A stretch of 64,000 nucleotides of DNA, taken from Polycladospora coralii. Lineage in GTDB: Bacteria > Bacillota > Bacilli > Thermoactinomycetales > Thermoactinomycetaceae. Within the stretch, counting starts at the first letter, position 1. Each line of letters starts with the position of its first letter. The stretch is from the NCBI RefSeq assembly GCF_014773435.2, contig NZ_JACXAG020000006.1, positions 91,521-155,520 of the forward strand, given 5' to 3'. Made by a program: the position numbers and the translations under genes. The notes below the pieces were generated by a model. The model was not told the origin of the DNA and did no database searches. It was given only the letters and a program-made list of their open reading frames with translations. Of this stretch, positions 19,553-29,447 are shown one piece after another.

Positions 19553-21010
19553 ATGGATAAGGTTGTCTCAATTCATCTTTTACATACAAACGATATACAT
19601 AGCCATTTTGATCGCTTAGGTTCACTTTATCAAAATGTTAGATCCTTACAGCGATCGATCGATGAGAGAGAAGAGCCGCATCTCCTACTAGATATTGGAG
19701 ACCATATCGATCGAGAACGGCTGGAAACGGAAGGGACGCATGGGAAAGTAAACCGTGCAGTTTTAGATCGATTTGGATATGATTTGATTACATTCGGAAA
19801 CAATGAACTTTTGACAGTATCAAAAGCACAATTAAACGAATTATATCAAGAAGCGCCATTCAGCGTAATTAGTACGAACATAACCGAAGTAAATACGCAG
19901 ATGAGACCAAATTGGTTGTATGAGGAACAAATCTATACGTTGAACGCTATCAAAATTGGTTTTTTGGCGGTTACGATCCCTTATGAAGAGGTATATGAAT
20001 TAATGGGATGGAAATTAGGGGATCCACTTACAATATTACAAAAAAAGGTAGCTTCTTTTCGCAAACAGGTAGATATCGTCATTTTGCTTTCCCATCTAGG
20101 GCTACAAAATGATGATCAATTAGCTACACATATTCCTGAAATTGATGTGATTATAGGTGCACATACACACCATCTTCTCACTCAAGCTAAGCGTGTAGGG
20201 AACACCTATATGACAGCTGCCGGAAAATTTGCAGAACACTTGGGACATATCGAATTACAAGTTTGTCCGCAGACAAGGAAATTGGTACATGTAAATGCAG
20301 CGGTGATTGCTACCTCCTCAGACCCAAAAGCAGAACCGGAAATAGATGCGATTTTATCACACTATAAGTATGAAGCGGAAAAAACGCTAGCGGAGCCGGT
20401 CTGTACTTTAAGTCATAAAATGGAGATCTCATGGGAACGTGAATCACCACTTGGAAATGCATTAGTGGATGGTATTCGTGATTGGGTCGGAACGGATATT
20501 GCACTCGTAAATAGTGGCCAAATTTTAAATGGACTAAAGGAAGGGCAGATTACGAGGAAAGATTTACATGCGATTTGCCCACATCCGATTCATCTGGTCA
20601 AAGTAGCGCTTAAAGGTCAAGATATAAGACAAGCACTTGAAGAGTCTTTACTTGAAGCATTTTATGGCAAAAAAATCAAAGGTTATGGTTTTAGAGGGGA
20701 TGTATTGGGACAGCTTTGTGTGGCGGGACTGCAGGTGGTCTACCAACCGGACGCATCTGCGTATCAAAAAATAAAACGTATTTATGTGGGACAAGCGCTA
20801 TTAAAAGATGATAAAATTTATGAAGTTGCTACGATTGATATGCTTACTTTTGGAGTGGGATTTACCTCTATTCAAAAGGGTGCCATCATAAAGAAATTTC
20901 TTCCAGGTTTTTTACGAGAGGTATTGGCCCAGCATTTACAGAACAATAAAAAACAAGTGGTTCGTTTTGATAAACGGTATGTCATTGAACACCCTGGAAA
21001 TATGCGGTAA
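19553..21010 (+). CDS. yunD: 5'-nucleotidase/UDP-sugar hydrolase family metallophosphoesterase (YunD-like)
   Basis: This 485-residue protein has an N-terminal calcineurin-like domain (HTNDIHSHF at about 10-18, LDIGDHIDRE, TFGNNELL, LLSHLGL, IIGAHTHHLL). A C-terminal 5'-nucleotidase domain has ESPLGNALVDGIRD and VNSGQI. It hydrolyses nucleotides or nucleotide sugars. The usual GNHE is GNNE here, so the catalytic His is Asn. I recall this as a feature of the YunD subgroup but did not check it. No signal peptide is visible, unlike secreted UshA types, so it is probably intracellular. Confidence 0.85.
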   Translation: MDKVVSIHLLHTNDIHSHFDRLGSLYQNVRSLQRSIDEREEPHLLLDIGDHIDRERLETEGTHGKVNRAVLDRFGYDLITFGNNELLTVSKAQLNELYQEAPFSVISTNITEVNTQMRPNWLYEEQIYTLNAIKIGFLAVTIPYEEVYELMGWKLGDPLTILQKKVASFRKQVDIVILLSHLGLQNDDQLATHIPEIDVIIGAHTHHLLTQAKRVGNTYMTAAGKFAEHLGHIELQVCPQTRKLVHVNAAVIATSSDPKAEPEIDAILSHYKYEAEKTLAEPVCTLSHKMEISWERESPLGNALVDGIRDWVGTDIALVNSGQILNGLKEGQITRKDLHAICPHPIHLVKVALKGQDIRQALEESLLEAFYGKKIKGYGFRGDVLGQLCVAGLQVVYQPDASAYQKIKRIYVGQALLKDDKIYEVATIDMLTFGVGFTSIQKGAIIKKFLPGFLREVLAQHLQNNKKQVVRFDKRYVIEHPGNMR

Positions 21011-21074
21011 CCGCGTGCCGTTAGTCGTAAATAAACAGATACTTAGTTAAAATAAAGATAAGGGAGGTTACCGA

Positions 21075-21332
21075 ATGAGCTTTGTAGATGAAGTATACTC
21101 ACTATACCGTGACCAACTAAGCGATGATGAAGAAGATGCGGTTGCGATTGTGCTCAGTATTTTAGAAGAGCAATCGAAAGAGAATATTTTACAGCTGATA
21201 CAAGAAATGAATGATGATGAGATCATGCAAATGCTAGGTGTTTATCTAGTAGAAATGTTAAAGATGAAAATGATACAAGATGGTAAGCTTCCGCAGATCA
21301 AATCATCAAATGTGCCACCCGGAATTCACTAA
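21075..21332 (+). CDS. small acidic protein, DUF6154-like
   Basis: This is an 85-residue, strongly acidic, mostly helical protein with YSLYRDQLSDDEEDAVA near the start and a hydrophobic helix MLGVYLVEMLKMKM. It resembles a short Bacillales family (DUF6154, from memory). The SD AAGGGAGG precedes the ATG. It lies between the yunD and yunC homologues and is probably part of that operon. No function is known, and no cysteines or export signals are present. Confidence 0.7.
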   Translation: MSFVDEVYSLYRDQLSDDEEDAVAIVLSILEEQSKENILQLIQEMNDDEIMQMLGVYLVEMLKMKMIQDGKLPQIKSSNVPPGIH

Positions 21333-21392
21333 CACCTTTTTCTGTCCTGTAACATAGGCTATCAATGTCTAATTGGATAGGAGGAATATCTG

Positions 21393-21701
21393 ATGATAAA
21401 TCTTTCCCCGATTGAGGTTGATGGTCATACTGTGCTAGGTGTTGAGGTGAAGTTACCCAAAACAACACTGCTCGTCATTACGACTGATAAGGGTTATATC
21501 ATGTGTGGAGCGCTTGATGTAAAGCTCCTGAATGAACACCTATCGGATCGTGAAATAGTGGCAGCTCGTGCATTAGGTGTTAGAAGTCTCGAACAGCTAT
21601 TATCCGCTCCTTTAGAGTCGGTCACGTATACAGCAGAAGAAATGGGAATTTATGCAGGAATGCCTGGCAAAGAGGCTATCCTGAAAATGATAGAATCATG
21701 A
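21393..21701 (+). CDS. yunC: DUF1805 family protein (YunC-like)
   Basis: This 102-residue protein matches the DUF1805/YunC family: N-terminal DGHTVLGVEVKLPKTTLLVI, the GYIMCGALDV core and a C-terminal GMPGKEAILKM. The family has an alpha/beta fold and no known reaction. The SD TAGGAGGAATATCTG precedes the ATG. It closes the yun-like set and is followed by a strong bidirectional terminator. Confidence 0.85.
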   Translation: MINLSPIEVDGHTVLGVEVKLPKTTLLVITTDKGYIMCGALDVKLLNEHLSDREIVAARALGVRSLEQLLSAPLESVTYTAEEMGIYAGMPGKEAILKMIES

Positions 21702-21703
21702 AG

Positions 21704-21740
21704 CAAATAGCCTCGGGGTTAACCTGAGGCTATTTGTTTT
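21704..21740. terminator. bidirectional terminator between yunC and the rluA-type gene
   Basis: CAAATAGCCTC (21704-21714) and GAGGCTATTTG (21726-21736) form a perfect stem, followed by TTTT on the plus strand. The stem includes the stop region of the minus-strand pseudouridine synthase gene. Confidence 0.85.
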
Positions 21741-22615
21741 TCCATATCAGTAGGCAATTGAGAGCGGAAATGTAAGTGCGCATGCGTTAAGGGGTGGGTA
21801 AAAAGAAGCTCTGTAGCGTGTAAAGCTTGTCTCTTCATCGTATGCGTATCACCCTGATAAAGGCGATCGCCCAATAAAGGTGCACCCATATGGGCAAAAT
21901 GGACACGAATCTGGTGCGTTCGCCCAGTAGCTAGTTCAATTTCTACAAGCGTATGTGTAGGAGCTTGAGCGATCGTTCGGTAATGCGTCATCGCGGGTTG
22001 GCCCGATGGGGTTACCCTTCGTTTAGTGGGATGGAAGGGATCGCGCCCAATGGGATCGTTAAGTACCCCCTCGCTAGGAGAGATTAAACCGCCTACTAGC
22101 GCTTGATAAATACGTCTGATCTGTTTTTCTCGTAATTGCCGGTCGAGTAGTTGATGCATGTAGGCATTTTTGGCAATTAATATCAGCCCTGATGTGTGGC
22201 GGTCTAGACGATGTACAGGACGTACGACTCCAGTTACACCGGCTTGCTGCCAGTGGTATAAAATACCGTGTGTCAAAGTCTTTTGATCGCTTTCTTTTAC
22301 GGGATGCACCTGTATACCTGCAGGTTTGTCAATCACCATCAGATCCAAGTCTTCATAGATGATTGTAAAGGGTACAGGCTGTGGAATGAGCTCGGACTTC
22401 TCCACAGGGCGAATAGCGACTTCAAGTACATCGCCGGTCCGAACTTGTTTTTTTAGGAAAGGGACTTTTCGGTTTAAGCGAATCCCCTTCATGCGTGTAA
22501 GTCGATTGCACATGCGATTTGAAATGAGTAGAGGGCCTTTCAGAACTTCTTCTAGCGTATGTTTATCCCAGTTTTCAGGGATCTGATAAGTAAGCCATTT
22601 GCTTGATTTTTTCAT
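21719..22615 (-). CDS. RluA family pseudouridine synthase
   Basis: This 298-residue protein has an S4-like N-terminal segment followed by the RluA catalytic motif VHRLDRHTSGLILIAK, which contains the nucleophilic Asp. ATGRTHQIRVHFAHMG and GDRLYQG also fit. It isomerises uridine in rRNA or tRNA. The target (RluA, RluC or RluD type) cannot be fixed from sequence alone. It stands alone and converges with yunC. Confidence 0.9.
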   Translation of the reverse strand: MKKSSKWLTYQIPENWDKHTLEEVLKGPLLISNRMCNRLTRMKGIRLNRKVPFLKKQVRTGDVLEVAIRPVEKSELIPQPVPFTIIYEDLDLMVIDKPAGIQVHPVKESDQKTLTHGILYHWQQAGVTGVVRPVHRLDRHTSGLILIAKNAYMHQLLDRQLREKQIRRIYQALVGGLISPSEGVLNDPIGRDPFHPTKRRVTPSGQPAMTHYRTIAQAPTHTLVEIELATGRTHQIRVHFAHMGAPLLGDRLYQGDTHTMKRQALHATELLFTHPLTHAHLHFRSQLPTDMEKQIASG

Positions 22616-22645
22616 AATGAATCCTCAATATCATCTGTTTTTTCT

Positions 22646-23104
22646 TCAGTTTACCTGACAAAAATCATATAAATCAAGAGATACAATCATTTTATGCAAC
22701 CCATCGATCAAATTAATCCATGCGCAGATTTCCATCATTTGCTCATCTGAATACCGTGCGCGGAGCTGTTCAATTCCTTTTGCTGTTATCAATTGCGGAT
22801 TATCGCGATATTGTACGATAAAGTCAGCAAGAGGGAGTGAACTGTAATCCCCTTGTTCAAATTGCTGTATCAGTTCCTGATGAGTGGTGTCTAGGTGCAC
22901 GTAAGATAAACTCATGCAACGGACACATCCGTTTTGGTGTGCGAGGAAAAGTCGAATCTGCTCTTTTAGCGTTTGCGAAACGATTGAACTGTTCCAAATT
23001 TGGTGATGAAGTGCGTTTATATGTGCTTTACTGTCAGGAATATAAGATAAAGCTTTTTCTAATTGGCTTTCTCCTACTTGATTTGTTAGATGAATACGTG
23101 GCAT
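22646..23104 (-). CDS. carboxymuconolactone decarboxylase (AhpD-like) family protein
   Basis: This 152-residue helical protein has the redox motif GCVRCMSLSYVH, the CxxC(x)nH pattern of the CMD/AhpD family. It also has the YSDEQMMEICAWINLIDGLHK C-terminal helix typical of the group. Such proteins act as alkylhydroperoxidase-like thiol oxidoreductases or decarboxylases. The CxxC makes a peroxidase-like role more likely. It is a single gene with its own GGAGG-type SD and is divergent from the Lrp-type regulator. Confidence 0.82.
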   Translation of the reverse strand: MPRIHLTNQVGESQLEKALSYIPDSKAHINALHHQIWNSSIVSQTLKEQIRLFLAHQNGCVRCMSLSYVHLDTTHQELIQQFEQGDYSSLPLADFIVQYRDNPQLITAKGIEQLRARYSDEQMMEICAWINLIDGLHKMIVSLDLYDFCQVN

Positions 23105-23225
23105 TTTTAACCCCTCCTTATTCCCTTATTTTATCGTGGATATTTTCAAATTTGCAGTTATGATTTTTATGTAATACAGTTAAAAACATAGCAATTGAAA
23201 AAAATTAAGGGGAATAGGATAACGA

Positions 23226-23642
23226 ATGAAAATGGATGAAATAGATGGCTTAATTGTTCATGAACTAAAACAAAATAGCCGCTTATCTATGAGAGAGCTA
23301 GCTAAAAAGGTGAATCTATCTGCGCCATCTGTTGCGGAAAGGGTAAAAAAATTAGAGATCGAAGGGGTGATTAAAGGGTATAGCGTCGTGCTAGATCAAG
23401 CTAAGATGGGTTCTCCTGTACAGGTGCTGATGGAAGTAACCGTACGCAATGGCGCGTATGATGCTTTTCGTCGGGAGTTGAGTCGAAGAAATGAGATTGA
23501 ATTTGCATATCGGGTAGCTGGAAAAGCATGCTTCTTCCTGAAGATCAATTTGGCCAGCTTAGAGGAGTTAGAGAAGTTTATTGATGAAGTGAGAGCGCAA
23601 GTCATGACAGAGTCTTATATTATTTTATCGCAGGTAAAATAA
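23226..23642 (+). CDS. Lrp/AsnC family transcriptional regulator
   Basis: This 138-residue protein has an N-terminal winged HTH (ELKQNSRLSMRELAKKVNL and PSVAERVKKLEIEGVIKGY) and a C-terminal RAM/AsnC effector-binding domain. The family binds amino acids and regulates their metabolism. It is divergent from the CMD-family gene with 121 bases between, so it may control that gene. The SD AAGGGGAATAGGATAACG precedes the ATG. Confidence 0.9.
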   Translation: MKMDEIDGLIVHELKQNSRLSMRELAKKVNLSAPSVAERVKKLEIEGVIKGYSVVLDQAKMGSPVQVLMEVTVRNGAYDAFRRELSRRNEIEFAYRVAGKACFFLKINLASLEELEKFIDEVRAQVMTESYIILSQVK

Positions 23643-23646
23643 TACT

Positions 23647-23680
23647 AAAAAGCCCAGTTCAATGATGAACTGGGCTTTAC
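23647..23680. terminator. bidirectional terminator between the Lrp-type gene and the csp gene
   Basis: AAAAGCCCAGTTC pairs with GAACTGGGCTTT across a six-base loop, with A and T runs on the two sides. It serves both convergent genes. Confidence 0.88.
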
Positions 23681-23694
23681 TAGCAGTTTTAAAC

Positions 23695-23904
23695 TTAAGC
23701 GTGGTTTAAACGTCTAACGTTAGCTGATTGAGGTCCACGATCGCCATCAACGATTTCGAACTCAACTGGCTCGCCTTCTTCTAAAGTTTTGAAACCATCA
23801 GCTTCAATAGCGGAATAGTGAACGAATACGTCGCCACCGTCTTCACGCTCTAAGAAACCATAACCTTTTTCTGCATTAAACCACTTAACTTTACCCTTCA
23901 TCAT
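23695..23904 (-). CDS. cold-shock protein (CspA family)
   Basis: This 69-residue OB-fold protein has [17 protein letters not shown] (RNP1 in KGYGFLE) and DVFVHYSAI (RNP2). It binds single-stranded RNA and DNA and acts as an RNA chaperone. I chose the first of two adjacent ATG codons at 23904, with AAGGAGG six bases upstream. More than 150 bases of gene-free sequence precede it, as is common for cold-shock genes with long leaders. A cold-shock box could not be confirmed by eye. Confidence 0.95.
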   Translation of the reverse strand: MMKGKVKWFNAEKGYGFLEREDGGDVFVHYSAIEADGFKTLEEGEPVEFEIVDGDRGPQSANVRRLNHA

Positions 23905-24281
23905 ACGGGCCTCCTTCAATATCCCATTAAAAAGCGAACAAACTCAAGCAACTTGAACCTAATGTGAAACAAGAGGCCCGAAGACAAACTTGATACCACA
24001 GTCACTTTTTAACGTTACTGGAGCCATCATATCATGCTGTAACAATGATTTCAACTATAATAACGATGGATTTGTAAATAATTTCAGAACCTCTGTTTGT
24101 AAGGGGCTAATGGATCAAGGATTTTAGAAGGAACTTCGAAGTGCTGGAATATGAATCTTTTAAACGTTATCATACTATTTTTTTATTCTGTTAAACAGTA
24201 GATTGTAAAAACAGGAGAAGCAATATTGTATGAAAAGTAAAATGAAAATCTAAAAGTAAATGGGTGGCAGTGGTGCTGATT

Positions 24282-24311
24282 AAAAAAAGAACCCTCACAG
24301 TGGAGTGTTCT
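24282..24311 (-). terminator. terminator of the DUF2621 gene
   Basis: On the minus strand AGAACACTC and GAGGGTTCT form an imperfect stem followed by a run of seven U, immediately after the stop codon. Confidence 0.7.
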
Positions 24312-24312
24312 T

Positions 24313-24756
24313 TTAAGCTTGATCTAATAAATATTGATAAGGTTTAATATCAATTTCTTTCAGTTTAAGCGTTTTAATCAACCATTTATGATCTCGCTTA
24401 GGTGTGGCGAGGATATATCCACGAATAATATAAGACTGCGTCAATTCTGTTGCTTTTTCTTCTATCAACAGTTGTCCGATTTGACCTGCGATCTTTTGCT
24501 TTGCAACGTCGCGAAATAACTCAGGGACAGGTGCTACAAGCTCGTTTAAGAGTTTTTTATGTTCATCTGTCCAAAGATGAATGGTCTTCTTAATATAGTA
24601 ATCTTGCCAATCTAAGGTGGACTTACCGTCAGCTTGCGGCAAAGATTTTAGGAATTTACGAAACATAAAATAGCCACCGATGGCCATTACCCCTAATAAA
24701 GCGATCCAAAAAAAAGAATAGAAAATAGTAGCCCATATCGAATCTGTTACTCTCAA
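24313..24756 (-). CDS. DUF2621 family membrane protein (YneK-like)
   Basis: This 147-residue protein has one N-terminal membrane helix (about residues 8-32, ending FFWIALLGVMAIGGYFMFRK) and a cytosolic helical domain. That domain carries KSTLDWQDYYIKKTIHLW and APVPELFRDVAKQKIAGQIG. The pattern matches the DUF2621 family found in endospore formers (B. subtilis YneK), recalled from memory. Function is unknown. Two tandem micro-peptide genes lie 100 bases upstream on the same strand, separated by a terminator. Confidence 0.8.
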   Translation of the reverse strand: MRVTDSIWATIFYSFFWIALLGVMAIGGYFMFRKFLKSLPQADGKSTLDWQDYYIKKTIHLWTDEHKKLLNELVAPVPELFRDVAKQKIAGQIGQLLIEEKATELTQSYIIRGYILATPKRDHKWLIKTLKLKEIDIKPYQYLLDQA

Positions 24757-24824
24757 TGTGTCTCCACCTCGAGTTCTTATCTAAAATAAACGAAGCTTTC
24801 AATACTACATTATATAGAAAAGCA

Positions 24825-24864
24825 CACAAAAAAACCATCATTTCCAAAGTAAATGATGGTTTTA
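24825..24864 (-). terminator. terminator of the tandem micro-peptide genes
   Basis: On the minus strand AAACCATCATTT and AAATGATGGTTT form a perfect 12-base stem with a seven-base loop, followed by TTTTTGTG. Its first arm touches the stop codon of the distal peptide gene, which supports that reading frame being real. Confidence 0.85.
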
Positions 24865-24942
24865 GAAGATGATTTGAACACCGACGTAAATCAATCCCCA
24901 AAGTGGCAAACTAAATATTGTACCATTGATGAGCCCAGTCAC
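24862..24942 (-). CDS. 26-residue hydrophobic micro-peptide (paralogue 2)
   Basis: This is a GTG-initiated frame of 26 codons with AAAAGGAGGAATTTAATC as a strong ribosome site. The product begins MTGLINGTIFSLPLWG and ends in VQIIF. It shares the pattern G-L-I-N-x-T-x-x-S-x-P-x-W-G and a later V-Q with the upstream peptide at 24959-25054. It is long enough for one membrane helix. The terminator begins at its stop codon. I do not recognise the family. Duplication, SD and terminator together make it a credible gene. Confidence 0.7.
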   Translation of the reverse strand: MTGLINGTIFSLPLWGLIYVGVQIIF

Positions 24943-24958
24943 GATTAAATTCCTCCTT

Positions 24959-25054
24959 TTATCCAAATAATTTTTGAACGGTAAAGATGGTAATCCCCCA
25001 AAATGGAATGCTGAGTAGTGTTGCATTAATAAGTCCGATCACTGGATTGTTCAT
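24959..25054 (-). CDS. 31-residue hydrophobic micro-peptide (paralogue 1)
   Basis: This is an ATG-initiated frame of 31 codons with CGGAGGTACAAAAA as ribosome site. The product starts MNNPVIGLINATLLSIPFWG and ends TVQKLFG. It aligns without gaps to the next peptide through GLIN-T--S-P-WG and VQ. A TATAAT lies about 40 bases upstream of the ATG on the minus strand. One membrane helix is likely. Possibilities include a sporulation micro-protein, a membrane-active peptide or a regulator of a membrane partner; none is shown. Confidence 0.7.
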   Translation of the reverse strand: MNNPVIGLINATLLSIPFWGITIFTVQKLFG

Positions 25055-25270
25055 TTTTTGTACCTCCGCGTCATTTGATGTTAAACTTATTATAGTCTGT
25101 GAGGTGTGAAACTGTCTGTTGTTTTGACGATTTGTAATGTACATGTAATGTAGGAGACAAATAAGAGAAATAGGGAGACAGCGGTGTAACAATCGACGTA
25201 ATAGATTACAAAAATGAGCGACTAGTGCTTAATGAATGATTGCTTTCCGTACCAATAATGCTTAAAATAG

Positions 25271-26928
<1,658 letters not shown>

Positions 26929-26941
26929 GAGGAGAAGTGAG

Positions 26942-28045
26942 ATGTTTACAATGCATGATCCATGGAATACTTTTGAAACGCGGTTTCAAAATGGAAGATA
27001 TGAGCTAACGAGTATTGAGTTTACCGTCACTAATTTATGTAATTTAAGGTGTGAACATTGTGCAGTAGGGGAAGAATTGCTAGAAAAAGAAGGCGCGACA
27101 CTGCCGCTGGACTTATTGCTTCGCCGCTTAGATGAAATTGAGTCCTTACAAACGATTAGTTTAACAGGGGGAGAACCGATTCTACATCCTAAAGTGGTGA
27201 GAGAAACGATTATACCTTTGTTACGTTATGCCAAAGAACGTGGGATACACACACAGCTAAATTCCAATCTCACATTACCGCTTTCTCGTTATGAAGATTG
27301 GATTGAAGATCTGGATGTTTTACATATTTCATACAACTATCGAGATGTAAAAGATTTTCACCGAATTACATATAAACGCTTCGATAGAGAAGTAAGTCTT
27401 TCTGTAGCGGAAAAGCGGTTTGAACAGATGAAAGAAAATGCCAAAGCATTAACAAAGCAAGGGGTTTTTGTATCAGCGGAATCCTTGCTCAGCCCGTTTA
27501 CTCATCAACATATTGAAAAAATTCATCAAGATATTGTGGAGATGGGTTGTCAAAGGCATGAAGTTCACCCGTTATATCCAAGCGATTTTGCAAAAGGATT
27601 GGATTTAATCACCCTTGATCAATATCGAGATACCGTTACGCGGTTGCTTGAAATACGCGACCCCAATGTATGGATTTTATTTGGGACTTTACCCTTTTTT
27701 CCATGCAGTGATGAGACCACTGACCATGATTTGTGGCTTCGCTTAGCACAAGAACCCAATGTAACGGTGCGTCCCGATCCCGATGGTCGCAATCGGTTAA
27801 ATGTGAATGCTTTTACCGGTGATGTTATTGTGACGGATTTTGGCGATATTCCTGCTTTGGGTAATATTCGCCAAGATCGCCTAACCGATGTATTTGAACG
27901 GTGGTTAACACATCCAGTAGCTAAGCAATACCATTGCTTTTGTCCTGCGGCTCATTGTACAGGCCCCAATATATTGGTAGCCAATGCGTATTATCCTGAC
28001 TGGGATTTTCACACACGCACAGCAAAAGTAGCAGTTGGAAACTAG
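26942..28045 (+). CDS. yfkAB: radical SAM/CxCxxxxC motif protein YfkAB
   Basis: This 367-residue radical SAM protein has the cluster motif C33-N-L-R-C37-E-H-C40 and LTGGEPILHP. Its C-terminal CFCPAAHC (Cys332, Cys334, Cys339) gives the CxCxxxxC motif that names the YfkAB family. Its reaction is unknown. A second cluster or metal site at the C-terminus is inferred. I chose the ATG at 26942 after GAGGAGAAGTGAG; the earlier in-frame start at 26927 overlaps the upstream terminator T-run. It is a single gene. Confidence 0.9.
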   Translation: MFTMHDPWNTFETRFQNGRYELTSIEFTVTNLCNLRCEHCAVGEELLEKEGATLPLDLLLRRLDEIESLQTISLTGGEPILHPKVVRETIIPLLRYAKERGIHTQLNSNLTLPLSRYEDWIEDLDVLHISYNYRDVKDFHRITYKRFDREVSLSVAEKRFEQMKENAKALTKQGVFVSAESLLSPFTHQHIEKIHQDIVEMGCQRHEVHPLYPSDFAKGLDLITLDQYRDTVTRLLEIRDPNVWILFGTLPFFPCSDETTDHDLWLRLAQEPNVTVRPDPDGRNRLNVNAFTGDVIVTDFGDIPALGNIRQDRLTDVFERWLTHPVAKQYHCFCPAAHCTGPNILVANAYYPDWDFHTRTAKVAVGN

Positions 28046-28064
28046 ATGGTGTCCGACGATACGC

Positions 28065-28096
28065 TTTTTATCCTTCACTTCTGAAGGATAAAAAAA
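28065..28096 (+). terminator. terminator after yfkAB
   Basis: TTTTTATCCTTCA and TGAAGGATAAAAA form a 13-base stem with a CTTC loop. Confidence 0.8.
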
Positions 28097-28155
28097 TAAA
28101 TGTGTGAATATTGATAATAATGATATAATAATAAAGAAAAAAAGGGGGGGATGGT

Positions 28156-28953
28156 ATGCGTAGAGCATACGGGATGATGTTATCGATTTTTATGTTGGCT
28201 ATGGTATTGGCAGTCCCACAACAAGCGGTAGCGGCAGATGATCAAGAAATACAAGGGAGCGCGCTGAGATACACAGCAATAGGAGATTCAATCGGTTTTG
28301 GGTTCGGTGGTATACTGGGTTATGTACCGCGATATCAGTATTACATCTCAATTGATAATAAAAAATGGGTGATCGTACACAACGAAAGCGTGGGTGGCTG
28401 GAAAAGCGATCAGCTACTTAAAGCTTTACAAAATGATAGTGGAATGCGCAAAAATATTGCCAGAGCAGATGTTTTAACCTATGAAATCGGTGGAAACGAT
28501 ATGCGAGCAGCCCGTAACAAGTATATCAAAGGAACCTGTGGTGGGGCAGATAATCAGGACTGTATGCGTGATACTGTAGCACGACTAAAAGATGAGTGGG
28601 TGCAAATTACAGACATTATTATTGAATTGCGAAATGGAGATACGTCCAATTTTAAAACGATGAATCTTTACAATCCTTATGTGAAAGAAGACAAAAAAGC
28701 CAAAAGCCATGATGGCACAAAGTCGCGCTTTGAAGTGTTTAAGCCATACTTAGATGAATTCAACCAATTTATCGAGGAAAAGCAGAGCATGGGCTATCTA
28801 ATGGCAGATGTATACACCGAATTTAATGGGGATTCACACGAAGAAGATCCAGTTCAAGCCGGATACATCTTTATTGATGGGCTACATCCTAATGACAAAG
28901 GCTATAAGAAGATTGCGCAAACCTTCCGCAAGCTAGGGTATGATGAATTCTAA
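28156..28953 (+). CDS. secreted SGNH/GDSL hydrolase
   Basis: This 265-residue protein has a signal peptide (MRRAYGMMLSIFMLAMVLAV, cleavage near AVAA at about 27). The GDSL block TAIGDSIGFG follows (Ser45 nucleophile). Block III is IGGNDMR (Asn), and the C-terminal DGLHPND supplies catalytic Asp and His. SGNH enzymes are esterases or lipases acting on lipids or acetylated polysaccharides. The protein is expected outside the cell. A CGGADNQDC stretch may form a disulfide. It is preceded by AAGGGGGGGATGGT as ribosome site. Confidence 0.9.
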   Translation: MRRAYGMMLSIFMLAMVLAVPQQAVAADDQEIQGSALRYTAIGDSIGFGFGGILGYVPRYQYYISIDNKKWVIVHNESVGGWKSDQLLKALQNDSGMRKNIARADVLTYEIGGNDMRAARNKYIKGTCGGADNQDCMRDTVARLKDEWVQITDIIIELRNGDTSNFKTMNLYNPYVKEDKKAKSHDGTKSRFEVFKPYLDEFNQFIEEKQSMGYLMADVYTEFNGDSHEEDPVQAGYIFIDGLHPNDKGYKKIAQTFRKLGYDEF

Positions 28954-29009
28954 AAATGTAAGGGCTTACATGAATGAAACTTCATTCAGTTTTTAAAACG
29001 AGTATGAGG

Positions 29010-29150
29010 GGCTTGCCCCAAAAGCAAATAAGAAATCGCTCATTCGTGTAACATCTGCGAAAGGAGCGATTTCTTATGCGTAATATTGGCTTTAATGGTG
29101 ATCGCATGGATCAAATTGAGCGTCCTTTTTCATCCATACTTATTGCGTAA
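29010..29150 (+). other. hairpin with 24-codon frame; possible decayed insertion-sequence end
   Basis: GGGGCTTGCCCCAAAAG (about 29010-29025) resembles terminal repeats seen in several Firmicute insertion sequences. A perfect 14-base inverted repeat follows (29028-29041 and 29064-29077). Its right arm covers the end of an AAGGAG site and the ATG of a 24-codon frame, 29076-29150, whose product begins MRNIGFNGDRMDQIERPF. This could be a truncated transposase start or a structured leader with a micro-peptide. No matching right end was found. Confidence 0.35.
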
Positions 29151-29153
29151 ATA

Positions 29154-29447
29154 CTAATTATATAAAGGTACAAATCCTTTATAAGTACATTTCCATGTAT
29201 CTGAGCTGAAACCTGGGGTACAATAAGTTCGCTCTATATCTCCAGCATAGACGGCTGCGCCAGCATTGATAGCTTGATAATAGTAAATTTGCTTGGGTGT
29301 GTCTTGCCATGAAGGGTATAGCGTTTTGGAATATTCAATCGTTTGAGTCACGTTTTTTCCTTGAGCAGCAAAAGCCTCGGGAAAACTAAACAATAGACCG
29401 AATGAAAACATAAAAACTGCAATTGTAACTAGTGCAAACTTTTTCAT
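29154..29447 (-). CDS. small secreted protein with YPSWQDTPK motif (copy 1)
   Basis: This is a 97-residue product with a clear signal peptide (MKKFALVTIAVFMFSFGLLF, cleavage after AFA). The mature part has YPSWQDTPKQIYYY, YAGDIERTYC and a last WKCTYKGF. Two cysteines flank a loop and could form a disulfide. A paralogue on the other strand lies at 32951-33259. I chose the ATG at 29447 because GGAGTGATTAAA precedes it; the paralogue has the same leader. Function is unknown. The position on one side of the Cyt-like pair suggests a common mobile or defensive unit. Confidence 0.8.
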   Translation of the reverse strand: MKKFALVTIAVFMFSFGLLFSFPEAFAAQGKNVTQTIEYSKTLYPSWQDTPKQIYYYQAINAGAAVYAGDIERTYCTPGFSSDTWKCTYKGFVPLYN

